From an uncultured Paracoccaceae bacterium (GTDB lineage: Bacteria; Pseudomonadota; Alphaproteobacteria; Rhodobacterales; Rhodobacteraceae), in assembly GCA_947503765.1 (NCBI GenBank), contig CANNFA010000014.1, forward strand, positions 1-37,306: DNA of 37,306 nucleotides, in the 5' to 3' direction. Position numbers and translations under genes: made by a program. Below are positions 17,088-26,100 of this stretch, piece after piece. The notes below the pieces were generated by a model. The model saw only the letters and a program-made list of their open reading frames with translations, made no database searches and was not told where the DNA came from. Position 1 is the first letter of the stretch. Every line of letters starts with the position of its first letter.

Positions 17088-18128
17088 ATGACGGTGGATC
17101 AAGATCAGGTGTTGCTCGTGGCATCGCGCGGCACCGGTCCCGAACACGGACTCTGGTTGTGGAACGAGCGCGCGGGCGACTGGACGGGCCGGCAGGTGGA
17201 CAAGGTGGCGCAGCTTTCGTCGTTGACCGGGCATCCGCATCTGCCGGTGGTCTACGGCACCTCGGGCATGGGCGATGAAGGCATGATCCACGGCTGGCGG
17301 ATCGACGCTGGCGGTGAGGCCACGCTCGGCGCGAAATCCAGCGACGGGGCAGAGCCCTGTCACCTGGTGGTGGACCCCACCGGCACGCTGCTGGTCGTGA
17401 CCAACTACACCACCGGCACGCTGGGGCTGCAAAGGCTTGACGCCAAGGGCGCGTTCGACGGCGATATCGCCCTGGTGCAGCTTTCCGGCAGTGGGCCGGA
17501 AAAGGCGCGCCAGGAGGCGGCGCATCCGCACCAGGCGTTCTTCAACGGCAGCACGCTGATCGTCATCGACCTGGGCGCGGACCTGATCCGCGAATTCCGC
17601 GTCGATCTGGCGGCAACCGGCGCCGCGATGCTGGAGCCGCTGCGCACCACCCCTGCCCCGGCAGGCAGCGGGCCGCGCCACGGCGTAGTTCTGCCCGATG
17701 GCCGCCTCGCCGTCAGCGGCGAGTTGGGGGAAAACCTGTTGACCGGCCATCTGGGCGGCGATGCGGATGGATGGGCCGATCTGCGCAGCACGCGAAAGAC
17801 CGGCCCGGCACAAACGCGCTGGGATCGCAACTATCCGGGCGATATCCAGCGGTCGGCCGATGGCACCCATGTCTATTTCGCCAATCGCAGCTACAACACC
17901 ATCGCCACCTTCGATGTCAGCGCCGAAACGCCGATCCTCGTGGACGAGATCGACGCCACCGTCGAATGGCCGCAGCATATCCTTGTCGAGGATGATCGCC
18001 TGCTCGTCGCCGGGTGGGATTCGTCGCGCGTCGTGGCGATGCCGACGAAGGCCGGCGTGCCGCAAGGCGTGGCGCCGCTTTTCGATTGCGACGGCGCCGG
18101 CTGGCTGCACCCGCACCGGCTCGGGTGA
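17088..18128 (+). CDS. Lactonase-family beta-propeller protein (6-phosphogluconolactonase Pgl/YbhE type)
   Basis: A 346-residue seven-bladed-propeller protein of the lactonase family. Diagnostic segments are HPHLPVVYGTS early on, AEPCHLVVDPTGTLLVVTNYTTGTL, AHPHQAFF, DLGADLIREFRV, SGPRHGVVLPDGRLAVSGEL and DIQRSADGTHVYFANRSYNTIATF. Members hydrolyse sugar lactones, which the upstream Gfo/Idh/MocA dehydrogenase could produce. ATG 17088 follows AAGGGAG; the frame extends far upstream, but that part is the out-of-frame shadow of the previous gene. Last enzyme gene of the plus-strand operon. No signal peptide, so cytoplasmic. Confidence 0.83.
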   Translation: MTVDQDQVLLVASRGTGPEHGLWLWNERAGDWTGRQVDKVAQLSSLTGHPHLPVVYGTSGMGDEGMIHGWRIDAGGEATLGAKSSDGAEPCHLVVDPTGTLLVVTNYTTGTLGLQRLDAKGAFDGDIALVQLSGSGPEKARQEAAHPHQAFFNGSTLIVIDLGADLIREFRVDLAATGAAMLEPLRTTPAPAGSGPRHGVVLPDGRLAVSGELGENLLTGHLGGDADGWADLRSTRKTGPAQTRWDRNYPGDIQRSADGTHVYFANRSYNTIATFDVSAETPILVDEIDATVEWPQHILVEDDRLLVAGWDSSRVVAMPTKAGVPQGVAPLFDCDGAGWLHPHRLG

Positions 18129-18199
18129 CGGTCTCTCGCCATCCTGCGGGTTTTGCGCTAAGCGAGCCCGGTTACAGCCCCTGAACGTATCGGAACCCG

Positions 18200-19108
18200 A
18201 TGGACGGAAAAGCCACATCGAAGCCCCGGACAGACGATGCCGATGGCGCTGCGCTCGGGGCTGCCGAAAAGACGGCCGACAAGACGCGGGACAAGTTGTC
18301 CGGGGCGTCCTATTCGGTTCCGGCGCTCGACAAGGCGCTCGACATTCTCGAATTGATGTCGAACCTGTCCGAACCCGTCACCCCCAGCCAGATCGCGCAA
18401 CGGCTCGGCCGGTCGTTGCAGGAAGTTTACCGCATCGTCGTCGTGCTGGAAAAGCGCGGCTATATCGTGCGCCCCCCTGGCGCCGAGGCGCTGGTCCTGT
18501 CGACAGAGCTTTACGGACTTGCCACGCGGTTCCCGCCGTTCCGCCGGGTTCTCGACGTGGCGCAGCCGGTGATCAACAGCCTTGCCGTGCTCAGCGGCGA
18601 GGCGGTGCATATCGTCGTGCTTGACGGGTTGCGCATGTGCATCGTCGCCCAGGTGGACAGCCCGCAGCCCATCGGCGTGCGCCTGCGGGTGGGCGCGCAC
18701 AGCCCGGCGATCCTTGGAACATCGGGGCGGGCGCTTATCGCCTATCAGCCGCCACCGGTCCGCGACTGGTACCTGCAACAGGCCGCAAAGACGCTCGACC
18801 CGCCCGAATACGACTATGCCCGAAGCCGCGTTGACGCCATCATCGAAAACGGGTTCGAGATGGTCGAAGGCCGATTGCTCCCCGGGATCATCGACATCAG
18901 TTTTCCGATCCTGGATGCCGATGGCATGGCGCTCGCGGCGCTGACAGTGCCGTACCTCGGCACCTACGGCACACCGAAACCGATGAGCGACGTGGTGCGC
19001 ATGGTCCATGACGCGGCCGGCCGGGTCTCGCGCGTCATGGGGGGCACCCTGCCGGCCCTGCCCGATACGCTCCCGGAACCGGGGCCGGTCTTCGCGCCCC
19101 GGACCTGA
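18200..19108 (+). CDS. IclR-family transcriptional regulator
   Basis: A 302-residue regulator. Residues 1-35 form a charged, probably disordered tail. A winged helix-turn-helix follows (VPALDKALDILELMSNLSEPVTPSQIAQRLGRSLQEVYRIVVVLEKRGYI), then the IclR effector-binding domain from about 95. It lies between the plus-strand catabolic operon and the minus-strand aminotransferase, so it is the obvious controller of both. Palindromes of one design at 8174-8187 and 21434-21447 are candidate binding sites. It starts 72 bases after the lactonase gene with only a weak ribosome-binding site, so it may be transcribed with the operon. The ligand is probably a pathway intermediate. Confidence 0.9.
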   Translation: MDGKATSKPRTDDADGAALGAAEKTADKTRDKLSGASYSVPALDKALDILELMSNLSEPVTPSQIAQRLGRSLQEVYRIVVVLEKRGYIVRPPGAEALVLSTELYGLATRFPPFRRVLDVAQPVINSLAVLSGEAVHIVVLDGLRMCIVAQVDSPQPIGVRLRVGAHSPAILGTSGRALIAYQPPPVRDWYLQQAAKTLDPPEYDYARSRVDAIIENGFEMVEGRLLPGIIDISFPILDADGMALAALTVPYLGTYGTPKPMSDVVRMVHDAAGRVSRVMGGTLPALPDTLPEPGPVFAPRT

Positions 19109-19128
19109 GCTCGGACGCCGCCGCTCCT

Positions 19129-20418
19129 TCAGCGCATCTGCTTCAACACTGTTTCGGCCGCATCGAGCATGCGGTCGATGTCATCCTCGGTATGGGCAGC
19201 GCTGATGTGGTTTCGCTTCATCGCCAGCGGCAGCATGTAAAATCCAAGGTCGCACATTGCCTGGCGGAACGCGATGTCGCGGGCGGTGTCGTTGCGCAGC
19301 AGGTCGTCATAGGCGGTGATCTCGCCGTCCATGAAATAGGGCGTGAAGACCGACCCGAACCCGGCGGAAACCATGGGGATACCCAACCGCCTGGCCATGT
19401 CCGCCAGTTCCTTGCGCACCTTCGCGCCCAGCCGGAACGTGCGTTCGTGGACCGTCCCGTCCTCCAGTGCCGCGATGGTCGCCAATGCCGCCGCGGTGCC
19501 GACCGGGTGGCCGTTATAGGTGCCGCCGACGAACACGTCGCCTTCGGGATCGGTGTTGAAATGGCGCATCACCGCGCGCTTGCCCGCCACGAGCGCGCAG
19601 GGATAGCCGTTGGCGATGGCCTTTGCCATCGTCGTCACATCCGGCGTCACGCCGAGATGCGCCTGGAACCCGCCAAGCCCGTGGCGGAAGCCGGTGATCA
19701 CCTCATCGAAGACCAGCACGATCCCATGCCGGTCGCACAGATCGCGCAGCCCCTGGACGAAGTCCTGCCGCGGCAGGACGCAGCCGATATTGTGGGGAAT
19801 GGCCTCGAGGAAGATCGCGGCGATCTGGTCGGGATTACCCTCGATGATCTGCTCGACACTGCCCAGATCGTTGAGCCGCGCCACCAGGGTGTTGTCGATG
19901 GCGTCCTGCAACTGGCCGGCAGAACCCGGATCCTTCTTTCCGATCATGTCGGCGGGGCTGGCGATATTCATCAGCAGATAATCGTGCCAGCCATGAAACG
20001 TGCCCTGGAACTTGATGATCTTTTGCCGCCCCGTGACACCCCGCGCCAGGCGCACGGCCATGTAGGTGGCTTCCGAGCCGGTATTGAACGACAATACCTG
20101 TTCGGCCGAGGGCACATGATCCACCACCTTCTCGGCAAGGCGTATCTCGCTTTCGTGGGTGCCGATGCCCATGAGGTCGGGCCCCTCCATCGCGGCGGCA
20201 GCGGCGCGGTTCACGCCCGGATCATTGTGGCCCAGCACGATCGGCCCGAAGGCCGCGTGAAAGTCGAGATACTCGTTGCCGTCCACGTCGCGGATATAGG
20301 CGCCCTCGGCCCGGTCCCAGGAAAAGGGTCCGGGAAGGCGGCGGCTGGCAGAGTTGACGCCGCCGGGGATGACCTTGGCGGCGCGGGCGCGCAGCCTGTC
20401 GGAATTGTCGAAATTCAT
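19129..20418 (-). CDS. Class III PLP aminotransferase (glutamate-1-semialdehyde aminomutase-like)
   Basis: A 429-residue aminotransferase of the HemL-like group of class III. The PLP-binding features are GSEAT at 114-118, FDEVITGFR at 237-245 (the Asp contacts the PLP nitrogen) and the Schiff-base lysine in TTMAKAIANGYP (residue 266). VIPGGVNSASR near the start and VGGTYNGHPVG are typical of glutamate-1-semialdehyde-like members. Many such genes outside haem loci are omega-transaminases of catabolic operons, which is how I read this one. It is second in a minus-strand pair, 49 bases after the amidohydrolase, and faces the IclR gene (20 bases between stops). It would remove or shift the amino group of the compound handled by the plus-strand enzymes. 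Confidence 0.86.
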   Translation of the reverse strand: MNFDNSDRLRARAAKVIPGGVNSASRRLPGPFSWDRAEGAYIRDVDGNEYLDFHAAFGPIVLGHNDPGVNRAAAAAMEGPDLMGIGTHESEIRLAEKVVDHVPSAEQVLSFNTGSEATYMAVRLARGVTGRQKIIKFQGTFHGWHDYLLMNIASPADMIGKKDPGSAGQLQDAIDNTLVARLNDLGSVEQIIEGNPDQIAAIFLEAIPHNIGCVLPRQDFVQGLRDLCDRHGIVLVFDEVITGFRHGLGGFQAHLGVTPDVTTMAKAIANGYPCALVAGKRAVMRHFNTDPEGDVFVGGTYNGHPVGTAAALATIAALEDGTVHERTFRLGAKVRKELADMARRLGIPMVSAGFGSVFTPYFMDGEITAYDDLLRNDTARDIAFRQAMCDLGFYMLPLAMKRNHISAAHTEDDIDRMLDAAETVLKQMR

Positions 20419-20467
20419 GTCTGTACCGATTATTGATGTGATGGGTGTGTCAGCGCCCGAACAGGGC

Positions 20468-21352
20468 TCAGTCCAGCCCCAGCAGGGGTAAGGGATCGCG
20501 GTTTATGATCTCCTCGATCCGGTCCTCTGGGACGCGCGGCAGGCCGGTGCCTTCGGTGATCCGGTTTACCGCGCGCAGACCGTCGATCGTTTCCTGCACG
20601 GTGGTGATCGGGAAATCCGAGGCGAGCAGGACCTTGTCCAGCATGTTCCATTCCGCCGCGCGAACCAGCGCCTCCCACTGGGTGAAGGGGCGGTAGAACA
20701 GGCCGGAAATGTCGGTGAAGACATGCGGATGCTTGCGCGCGACGACGACTGTGTCGGCCGTCCAGGGATGCCCCATATGCGCCATGATGATCACGAGGTC
20801 CGGGTAGCGCTGCGCGATCTCGTCCACGACAAGCGGATGGGCGTACCGGACCGGCGCCATGCGCACCGGCGAAGTGCCGATATGGAACAGGATCGGCAGG
20901 CCCAGCCTTTCGGCAGCGGCATAGATCGCCAGCGCCCGCGCCTCGAGAGGGTCGAAACTCTGGTAATTCGCCCCCATCTTGATGCCCCTCAGGCCAAGGT
21001 CGGTGCGGCAGCGTTCCAGCTCGTCCAGCGCATGGGGGTCGTGCGGATGCAGCGACATGAACCCGATAAGCCGGTCCGGATGGGCGCGCACGAAGGCGGC
21101 GGTCTCGGTATTGGGATCCTCTGCGTCGCCGGGCTGGTCAGGGCCGTTGACACTGCCGACGCGTTCGCCCGGATACCATTTGATCGGAAAGACAAGGGTG
21201 CGGTCGGCGGGCGCGGCGGCCGCCATGAACTCGTCCCAGGTATAGACCGAGTCGACGGCACGGTCCGGGCGCCAGGCCGGATTGCGGCGCCGCATCCCTT
21301 CCGGAACGGTACTGCGAAATTGCGGCGTGTGAGCGTGGACATCGACGACCAT
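20468..21352 (-). CDS. Amidohydrolase-2 family metal-dependent hydrolase
   Basis: A 294-residue TIM-barrel protein of the amidohydrolase 2 (ACMSD-like) family, whose members hydrolyse lactones and amides or decarboxylate cyclic acids. MVVDVHAHTPQF gives the HxH metal motif at the very start. GIKMGANYQSFDP, GLPILFHIGTS (third metal histidine), VIIMAHMGHPW and LLASDFPITTV (catalytic Asp) follow in family order. ATG 21352 has AGAAGG upstream. It is the first gene of the minus-strand pair with the aminotransferase, under the promoter and operator at 21434-21476. In the pathway it could open a lactone or lactam ring. Confidence 0.84.
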   Translation of the reverse strand: MVVDVHAHTPQFRSTVPEGMRRRNPAWRPDRAVDSVYTWDEFMAAAAPADRTLVFPIKWYPGERVGSVNGPDQPGDAEDPNTETAAFVRAHPDRLIGFMSLHPHDPHALDELERCRTDLGLRGIKMGANYQSFDPLEARALAIYAAAERLGLPILFHIGTSPVRMAPVRYAHPLVVDEIAQRYPDLVIIMAHMGHPWTADTVVVARKHPHVFTDISGLFYRPFTQWEALVRAAEWNMLDKVLLASDFPITTVQETIDGLRAVNRITEGTGLPRVPEDRIEEIINRDPLPLLGLD

Positions 21353-21433
21353 TTGCGGACCTTCTGTTGTTGGCTGATGGGAGAAGACGATAGCAGGGAC
21401 GGAATAGCGCCTATTTCACTTTAAGAACTCCTG

Positions 21434-21476
21434 TTTTACGAGTAAAAATGTATTAGGGGCGTCCTTGCGATGTCAA
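21434..21476 (-). promoter_or_regulatory. Promoter with overlapping palindromic operator for the amidohydrolase/aminotransferase pair
   Basis: On the complement TTGACA (21476-21471) is a perfect -35 box; after an 18-base spacer comes TACATT (21452-21447) as a -10. Touching the -10 is a perfect 6-2-6 palindrome, TTTTAC-GA-GTAAAA (21434-21447). A repressor bound there would block transcription. The same TTTTRC-N2-GYAAAA design is found at 8174-8187 ahead of the facing operon. An IS6 remnant ends 12 bases upstream of the -35. Confidence 0.6.
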
Positions 21477-21487
21477 GGCGTGTTCCC

Positions 21488-21891
21488 GGCGCTGTCAGGC
21501 CAATGCGAACCAGCCTTATCAATAACCGTGACGCTGCCCCTTATGCCGCAAAAATAGGCCGCACCATTTGGTGAGGGCAGCGGCACGGCCCGGTTTGAAA
21601 TTCGATCGGCTGTAGAGGCTGCGCTCCTGATTGAAATGGTTTTTGGATCGAGCCGTGGTTGGCGACGAATTTCGGCGGACTTCATATCCGCCGGAAACGC
21701 GGCGTAGCCGTGTCATGTCTTCGGAACAGTTGACACGAGCGCGCCGCGTGGCTGTTTTCCCAGCGACCAGTCGTTTGCCGGTCGCCAAAACCGAGGTCGC
21801 GCAGCGCGGCGCATAGGAGCGCAGGCTGTCAGTCATGATTTAGTCAACCGGCCGCCCTGCCCTGTCCCGGCCTGTTTACCTTGGCACCGGC
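21488..21891 (-). mobile_element. IS6-family remnant, copy 3 (transposase N-terminal half deleted, frameshifted)
   Basis: The left terminal repeat GGCGCTGTCAGGCCAA is at 21488-21503; a degenerate right terminus on the complement ends at about 21891. The complement encodes the C-terminal half of an IS6 transposase: (V)TDSLRSYAPRCA, an out-of-frame RRRERAM region, then NHFNQERSLYSRSNFKPGRAAALTKWCGLF. At least one single-base insertion (near 21640) breaks the frame. The N-terminal half, about 100 codons, is deleted, joining the 5' leader straight to TDSLRSY. Non-autonomous. It separates the catabolic module from the Mur ligase/NRPS operon. Confidence 0.78.
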
Positions 21892-21905
21892 CCGGCATGG
21901 CCGCA

Positions 21906-23126
21906 TCAGCGCGTGCCCGTCCATGCCTGTTGGCGAAGCGCACGCACGCGCGCGGCCGCGGCGGTTATCTGCGCTTCGCTCAGGGTGCCCTGGGCGATGG
22001 CCTTGCGGACCCATCGCACCGCGCGTTGTGGCACCATGGGGTCGTAGCCGAACAGGTTCTTGATCATGATCAGGTCGCTTCCCGCGTTCAGCGCCTGAAT
22101 GACCGCCTCTTTCCGATTCATGAAATGCCTTACCGCGTCCATGTCGACATCATCCGTCATGGCGACTCCGCGATATCCGAGCCGCTGCCGAAGAAGCCCC
22201 GTCACGATCGGGGGCGAGACCGTGGCGGGGCGGCCGTCCGGCGCGACATGGTCCAGGCGCAGATGACCCATCATCACCATGGCGGGAGGGTTCGGAGAGT
22301 TCAGCAGCCGCGCAAATGGCTCCAGCTCGGCCTCGGTCCAGGTATTCGAAATGTCGGCGACACCGTAGTGGCTGTCGCTCACCGCGTGGCCGTGGCCCGG
22401 AAAGTGCTTTGCGGCGCACAGGATTCCGGCACTGGAAAAGCCGCTGACAAAGGCCTCGCCATAGGCGGCAATGCGCTCGGGATCGGTGCCGTAGGATCGT
22501 TTCGGCTTGCCGATTGCCGGATTTGCCGGGTCATCAAAGTCCAGCACGGGGCCGAGATTGATGTCGAAGCCAAGCGCGGCGAGTTCCCGTCCCGCTGCGG
22601 CGTAGATTTCCCGGGCCTCGTCCGGAGACATCGTTGCCGCGACCTCGCGCGCGGTTGGCAGGCGCGTGAATCCGTGCGCCTTGTTCAGACGTTGGACGAT
22701 GCCGCCTTCATGATCGACGGCGATCAGTGGCTGGCAGGGGCCGGTGCGGAACAGCTTCAGAAGGTCGGTCACCTGGTCGATCGTGCCGATATTGTGGGTG
22801 ACGAAGAACACCCCGCCGACCTGGCCGCGCTGTACCTGCCGGGCGAGAAGCCGCGCCGAGGGCGAGCGGGTGCTCGAACCGTAGAAGCCCACGATAAGCA
22901 GTTCCGCCACCGCGTCGGCCAGCGCGTCCCGAGGCCGAAACAAACCGAACCACGCGGCAGGATAGTCGAGCATGCCACGACAGACCCCAAGCACCGCGCG
23001 CGCAGCACGCCCGAGTTGTCGCACATTGGCCCGGGGATCGCGGAGCGCGCGTGCCGTCCTTTTGCGCAGGCGCTGTAGGGCGACGGGGATCCACTTTGCC
23101 ATGGCGGCACGGCCAAATGTCGGCAT
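21906..23126 (-). CDS. Glycoside hydrolase family 3 protein (NagZ-like beta-N-acetylhexosaminidase)
   Basis: A 406-residue GH3 enzyme resembling NagZ, which removes GlcNAc from muropeptides during peptidoglycan recycling. Motifs in order: PLIAVDHEGGIVQRLN (NagZ usually has EGGRVQR, so Ile replaces Arg), LGFDINLGPVLDF, KRSYGTDPERI, AAKHFPGHG, SDSHYG (the Asp-Ser-His of the mobile catalytic loop) and MTDDVDM, whose first Asp is the likely nucleophile. NagZ is normally ~340 residues; here ~65 extra N-terminal residues include a basic, amphipathic stretch (WIPVALQRLRKRTARAL). It overlaps the stop of the giant fusion gene (TGATG at 23124-23128), so it is coupled to it. Probably it processes a muropeptide-like substrate or product of that enzyme. 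No signal peptide is obvious. Confidence 0.85.
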   Translation of the reverse strand: MPTFGRAAMAKWIPVALQRLRKRTARALRDPRANVRQLGRAARAVLGVCRGMLDYPAAWFGLFRPRDALADAVAELLIVGFYGSSTRSPSARLLARQVQRGQVGGVFFVTHNIGTIDQVTDLLKLFRTGPCQPLIAVDHEGGIVQRLNKAHGFTRLPTAREVAATMSPDEAREIYAAAGRELAALGFDINLGPVLDFDDPANPAIGKPKRSYGTDPERIAAYGEAFVSGFSSAGILCAAKHFPGHGHAVSDSHYGVADISNTWTEAELEPFARLLNSPNPPAMVMMGHLRLDHVAPDGRPATVSPPIVTGLLRQRLGYRGVAMTDDVDMDAVRHFMNRKEAVIQALNAGSDLIMIKNLFGYDPMVPQRAVRWVRKAIAQGTLSEAQITAAAARVRALRQQAWTGTR

Positions 23127-26100
23127 CAGAGGGCCTGCACAACTGAATGGGGGACTGGGGCGATCGTCTGCATGTCGCCGTGGCGAGCGATGTGACGCCG
23201 GATCGCGGCCGCTAGCACGGCGATATTCTCGGCCCCGAAATAGCGCCCGTGGGTTCCGGGGATGATCTCGACGTGGTGGCCCGCCGGGTAGGCCGTGCGG
23301 AACAGCTGTTCGGTCGCCTCGATCTGTCCAAAGGGATTGAGGTAGCTGCCCTCGCCGAAAAGCAGCAGCGTCCTGCCGGGATAATGAAGGAAACGCCCCT
23401 GCTCCATGAAGATCGTCAGGGCGATGTCACGCCCCCGGCGCATCAACTCCAGCCCGGCCTGCCGCATCACGAGGCCGCCCTGGCAATTTCCCCCGAGATA
23501 CAGAGGGCCACGCGGTGCAATGGCAGTGATCTCGTCGGCATAGAGCTTGCCGAAAGCGTCGAGCGTCTCGGCATTGTATTCGACGACCAGATGACCCGAT
23601 CGCATTCCAAAGACCGAAATCTCGTCAGCCAGGCTCTTGCTCAGCTGCGCAAGCTCCGCGCCGGACTGGAAGCACCAGAAAAGCCTGGGACCCGGCTGGT
23701 CGCCACTCAGACTGCGCACCAGCCCGGCCTTGCCCAGCCGCGTGCCGGGCCATGTCGCGATATGTGGGTTGACCTTGGCGACCAGCGTTTCCGCGATACC
23801 ACGCGGCGCTTGCCCCGTCGGCTCGCTGATGCGGGAATCCACCATCAAGGCCAGGACTTCGACAGTGTCGAGACCGGCCTCGAACCCGGCATCCAGCGTG
23901 ATGCCGAACGCGTCCTCGACGGCGAACAGAAAGTTCGCCATCGCCAGCGAATCGATACCGGCATCGCGCAGGCTTTCGCGCGTGCCGGTGACGACATTGG
24001 CGCCGGCATGCTGGTCGATCAGGGCCATGACCTTCGCCTCGGTTTCCGTCCCGATGGTGCGTGGCTTGGACGGCTCAGTCAGCTGCGGCGGCAATGGCAA
24101 CGCGCTCCGGTCACGCTTGCCGTTGGCGTTGCGCGGTATCCGGGGAACCGGAAGGAAGATCGACGGCACCATGTAGGATGGCAGCCGTTGCAATAGCGCG
24201 TCCCGCAGCGCGGCCGGGTCGGGCGATGGCGCCTCGCGCGCCACGACAAGGTGGGCGACCAGGCGATCGGGATGGTGCGAAGACGAAACAAGCGACACCG
24301 TCCCGTCAACCACGCCCGGCAGGTTGCAAAGGGCGGCTTCGAGCTCGCCGGTTTCGATACGGTAGCCCTTGAACTTCAACTGGTCGTCCATGCGTCCCAG
24401 ATAGACGAAGCTGCCGTCGGGGCCGGCCTTTGCGCGGTCGCCGGTGCGATAGATGCGAATGATGCCCTTGCCGGGGACGTGAACCCGCGGAAACCGCTGC
24501 TCGGTCAACTCGGGCAGGTGGCGATATCCGTTGGCAAGGCCCGGCCCGAACAGGCCAAGCTCGCCCTCCTGGCCCGGCGCCACGATCTGCCCCCTGTCAT
24601 CGAGCAGGCAGGCCCCCATGTTGTCGAACGGTCGCCCGATGGTCACGGGCGTGCCGGGTACGCAGACGGCGAACAGCGCCTCGACGGTGGCTTCCGTCGG
24701 TCCATAGGCATTGATGAATCGGCGGCCATTCCCCCACTGCGCAACCAGTGCTGGCGAACACGCTTCGCCTGCGACGATCACATGGGTGAGCTGCGGATGC
24801 TCTCCCTGCGGGATGATCGCCAGGGCCGAGGGCGTCAGTGAAAGATGCGTCAGCCGGGCCTGCCTGATGAAGCGGCCGACAGGCGGGCCGGGGGTCGCCT
24901 GCATATCGGTTGGAAAGACAAGGCAGGCGCCCGCGGCCAGGCCCATCGCCATATCACCCACCGAGACATCGAAACCGAAGCCGCTGACCTGCGATACGCG
25001 CGCATCGCGGGCAATCTGGAAGTGCCGCGCCGCCGCCGCCGCATAGTTGGCGAGCGCACCGCGCGAGATCTCGACCGCCTTTGGCTGTCCGGTCGTGCCG
25101 GAGGTGAAGATCATGTAGGCCGGCGCATCCGCCGTGATGTCCCTTGGCCGCCAGTCGATATCAGGCCTTCCGCCCCGGTCCGGAAGCCTGTCGCAATTGA
25201 CAAAGACAAGGCCGGCATCGGGCAATGCCGGGCTGGCCGCATTCACGATCACCGCCCGCACGCCCGCATTTTCCACCATGTAGCGCAGCCGTTCCGCGGG
25301 CAGCGAAGGATCGAGGGGGACGAATACACCGCCAAGCTGAAGTATCGCGAGAAAGGCGGCCGCGCGATCCACCGTCCGGCCAAGGCAGACGCCGACCTGA
25401 TCGCCCTCTCTGACGCCGGCTTTGGCAAGGGACGAGGAAAGATCATCGACCCTGAGGACCAGGTCGGCGTAGCTGAGGCTGCGATGCCCCATCTCGACCG
25501 CAGGTGCCGCGGGATGCCTTGCGACATGACCGGCGACAAGCGTCATCAGATCGGGCGGCGGCGGCCGCCTCTCCCCAAAAAGAACGCTCGGCGCGGATGT
25601 GGACATGTCCGGGCGCGCCCAGGTTCCCTCGGCAAGCTGCCTGGCGAGACCGCCGCACGTCCCTCCGGCCATCACGACAACCGTGTCGCCTTCCTGCAAT
25701 TCACCGTTCAAACGCCGCAGCAAATCCGCGCGGTCCGCGACATGTTGGCAGGAAAGTCCCATGGACCGGCCGGCATCGATCAGCGCGGTGTTTCCATCCA
25801 ACTCCCGATTGGCTTCGCCGAGGGCCGCCACCGGAAGGACAAAGCACCGATCCGCCGCGGCCAATGCCTTCGCGATGGGCAGCGCCATAGGTGCGACCCT
25901 GCTGTGCAACTGCGGCTCAAGGATCGCGATCAGCCGTCCCTTCGTCGATCCGCGCAGGGTAGCGAGCGCCGCCGCGATTTCGGACGGATGGTGCGCGAAG
26001 TCGTCGTAGATGCGCCATGGCTTCTGCGTGGGAATTCGCTGTAGCCGCCGCGCGATCCCGTGAAAACCGGCCAGTGCGTCGGCGGCAATCCGGAACCCGA

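Noticed and set aside
19109-19128. Possible terminator between the convergent IclR and aminotransferase genes
   Set aside because: Only 20 bases separate the stops and I see no stable hairpin with a T-tract.
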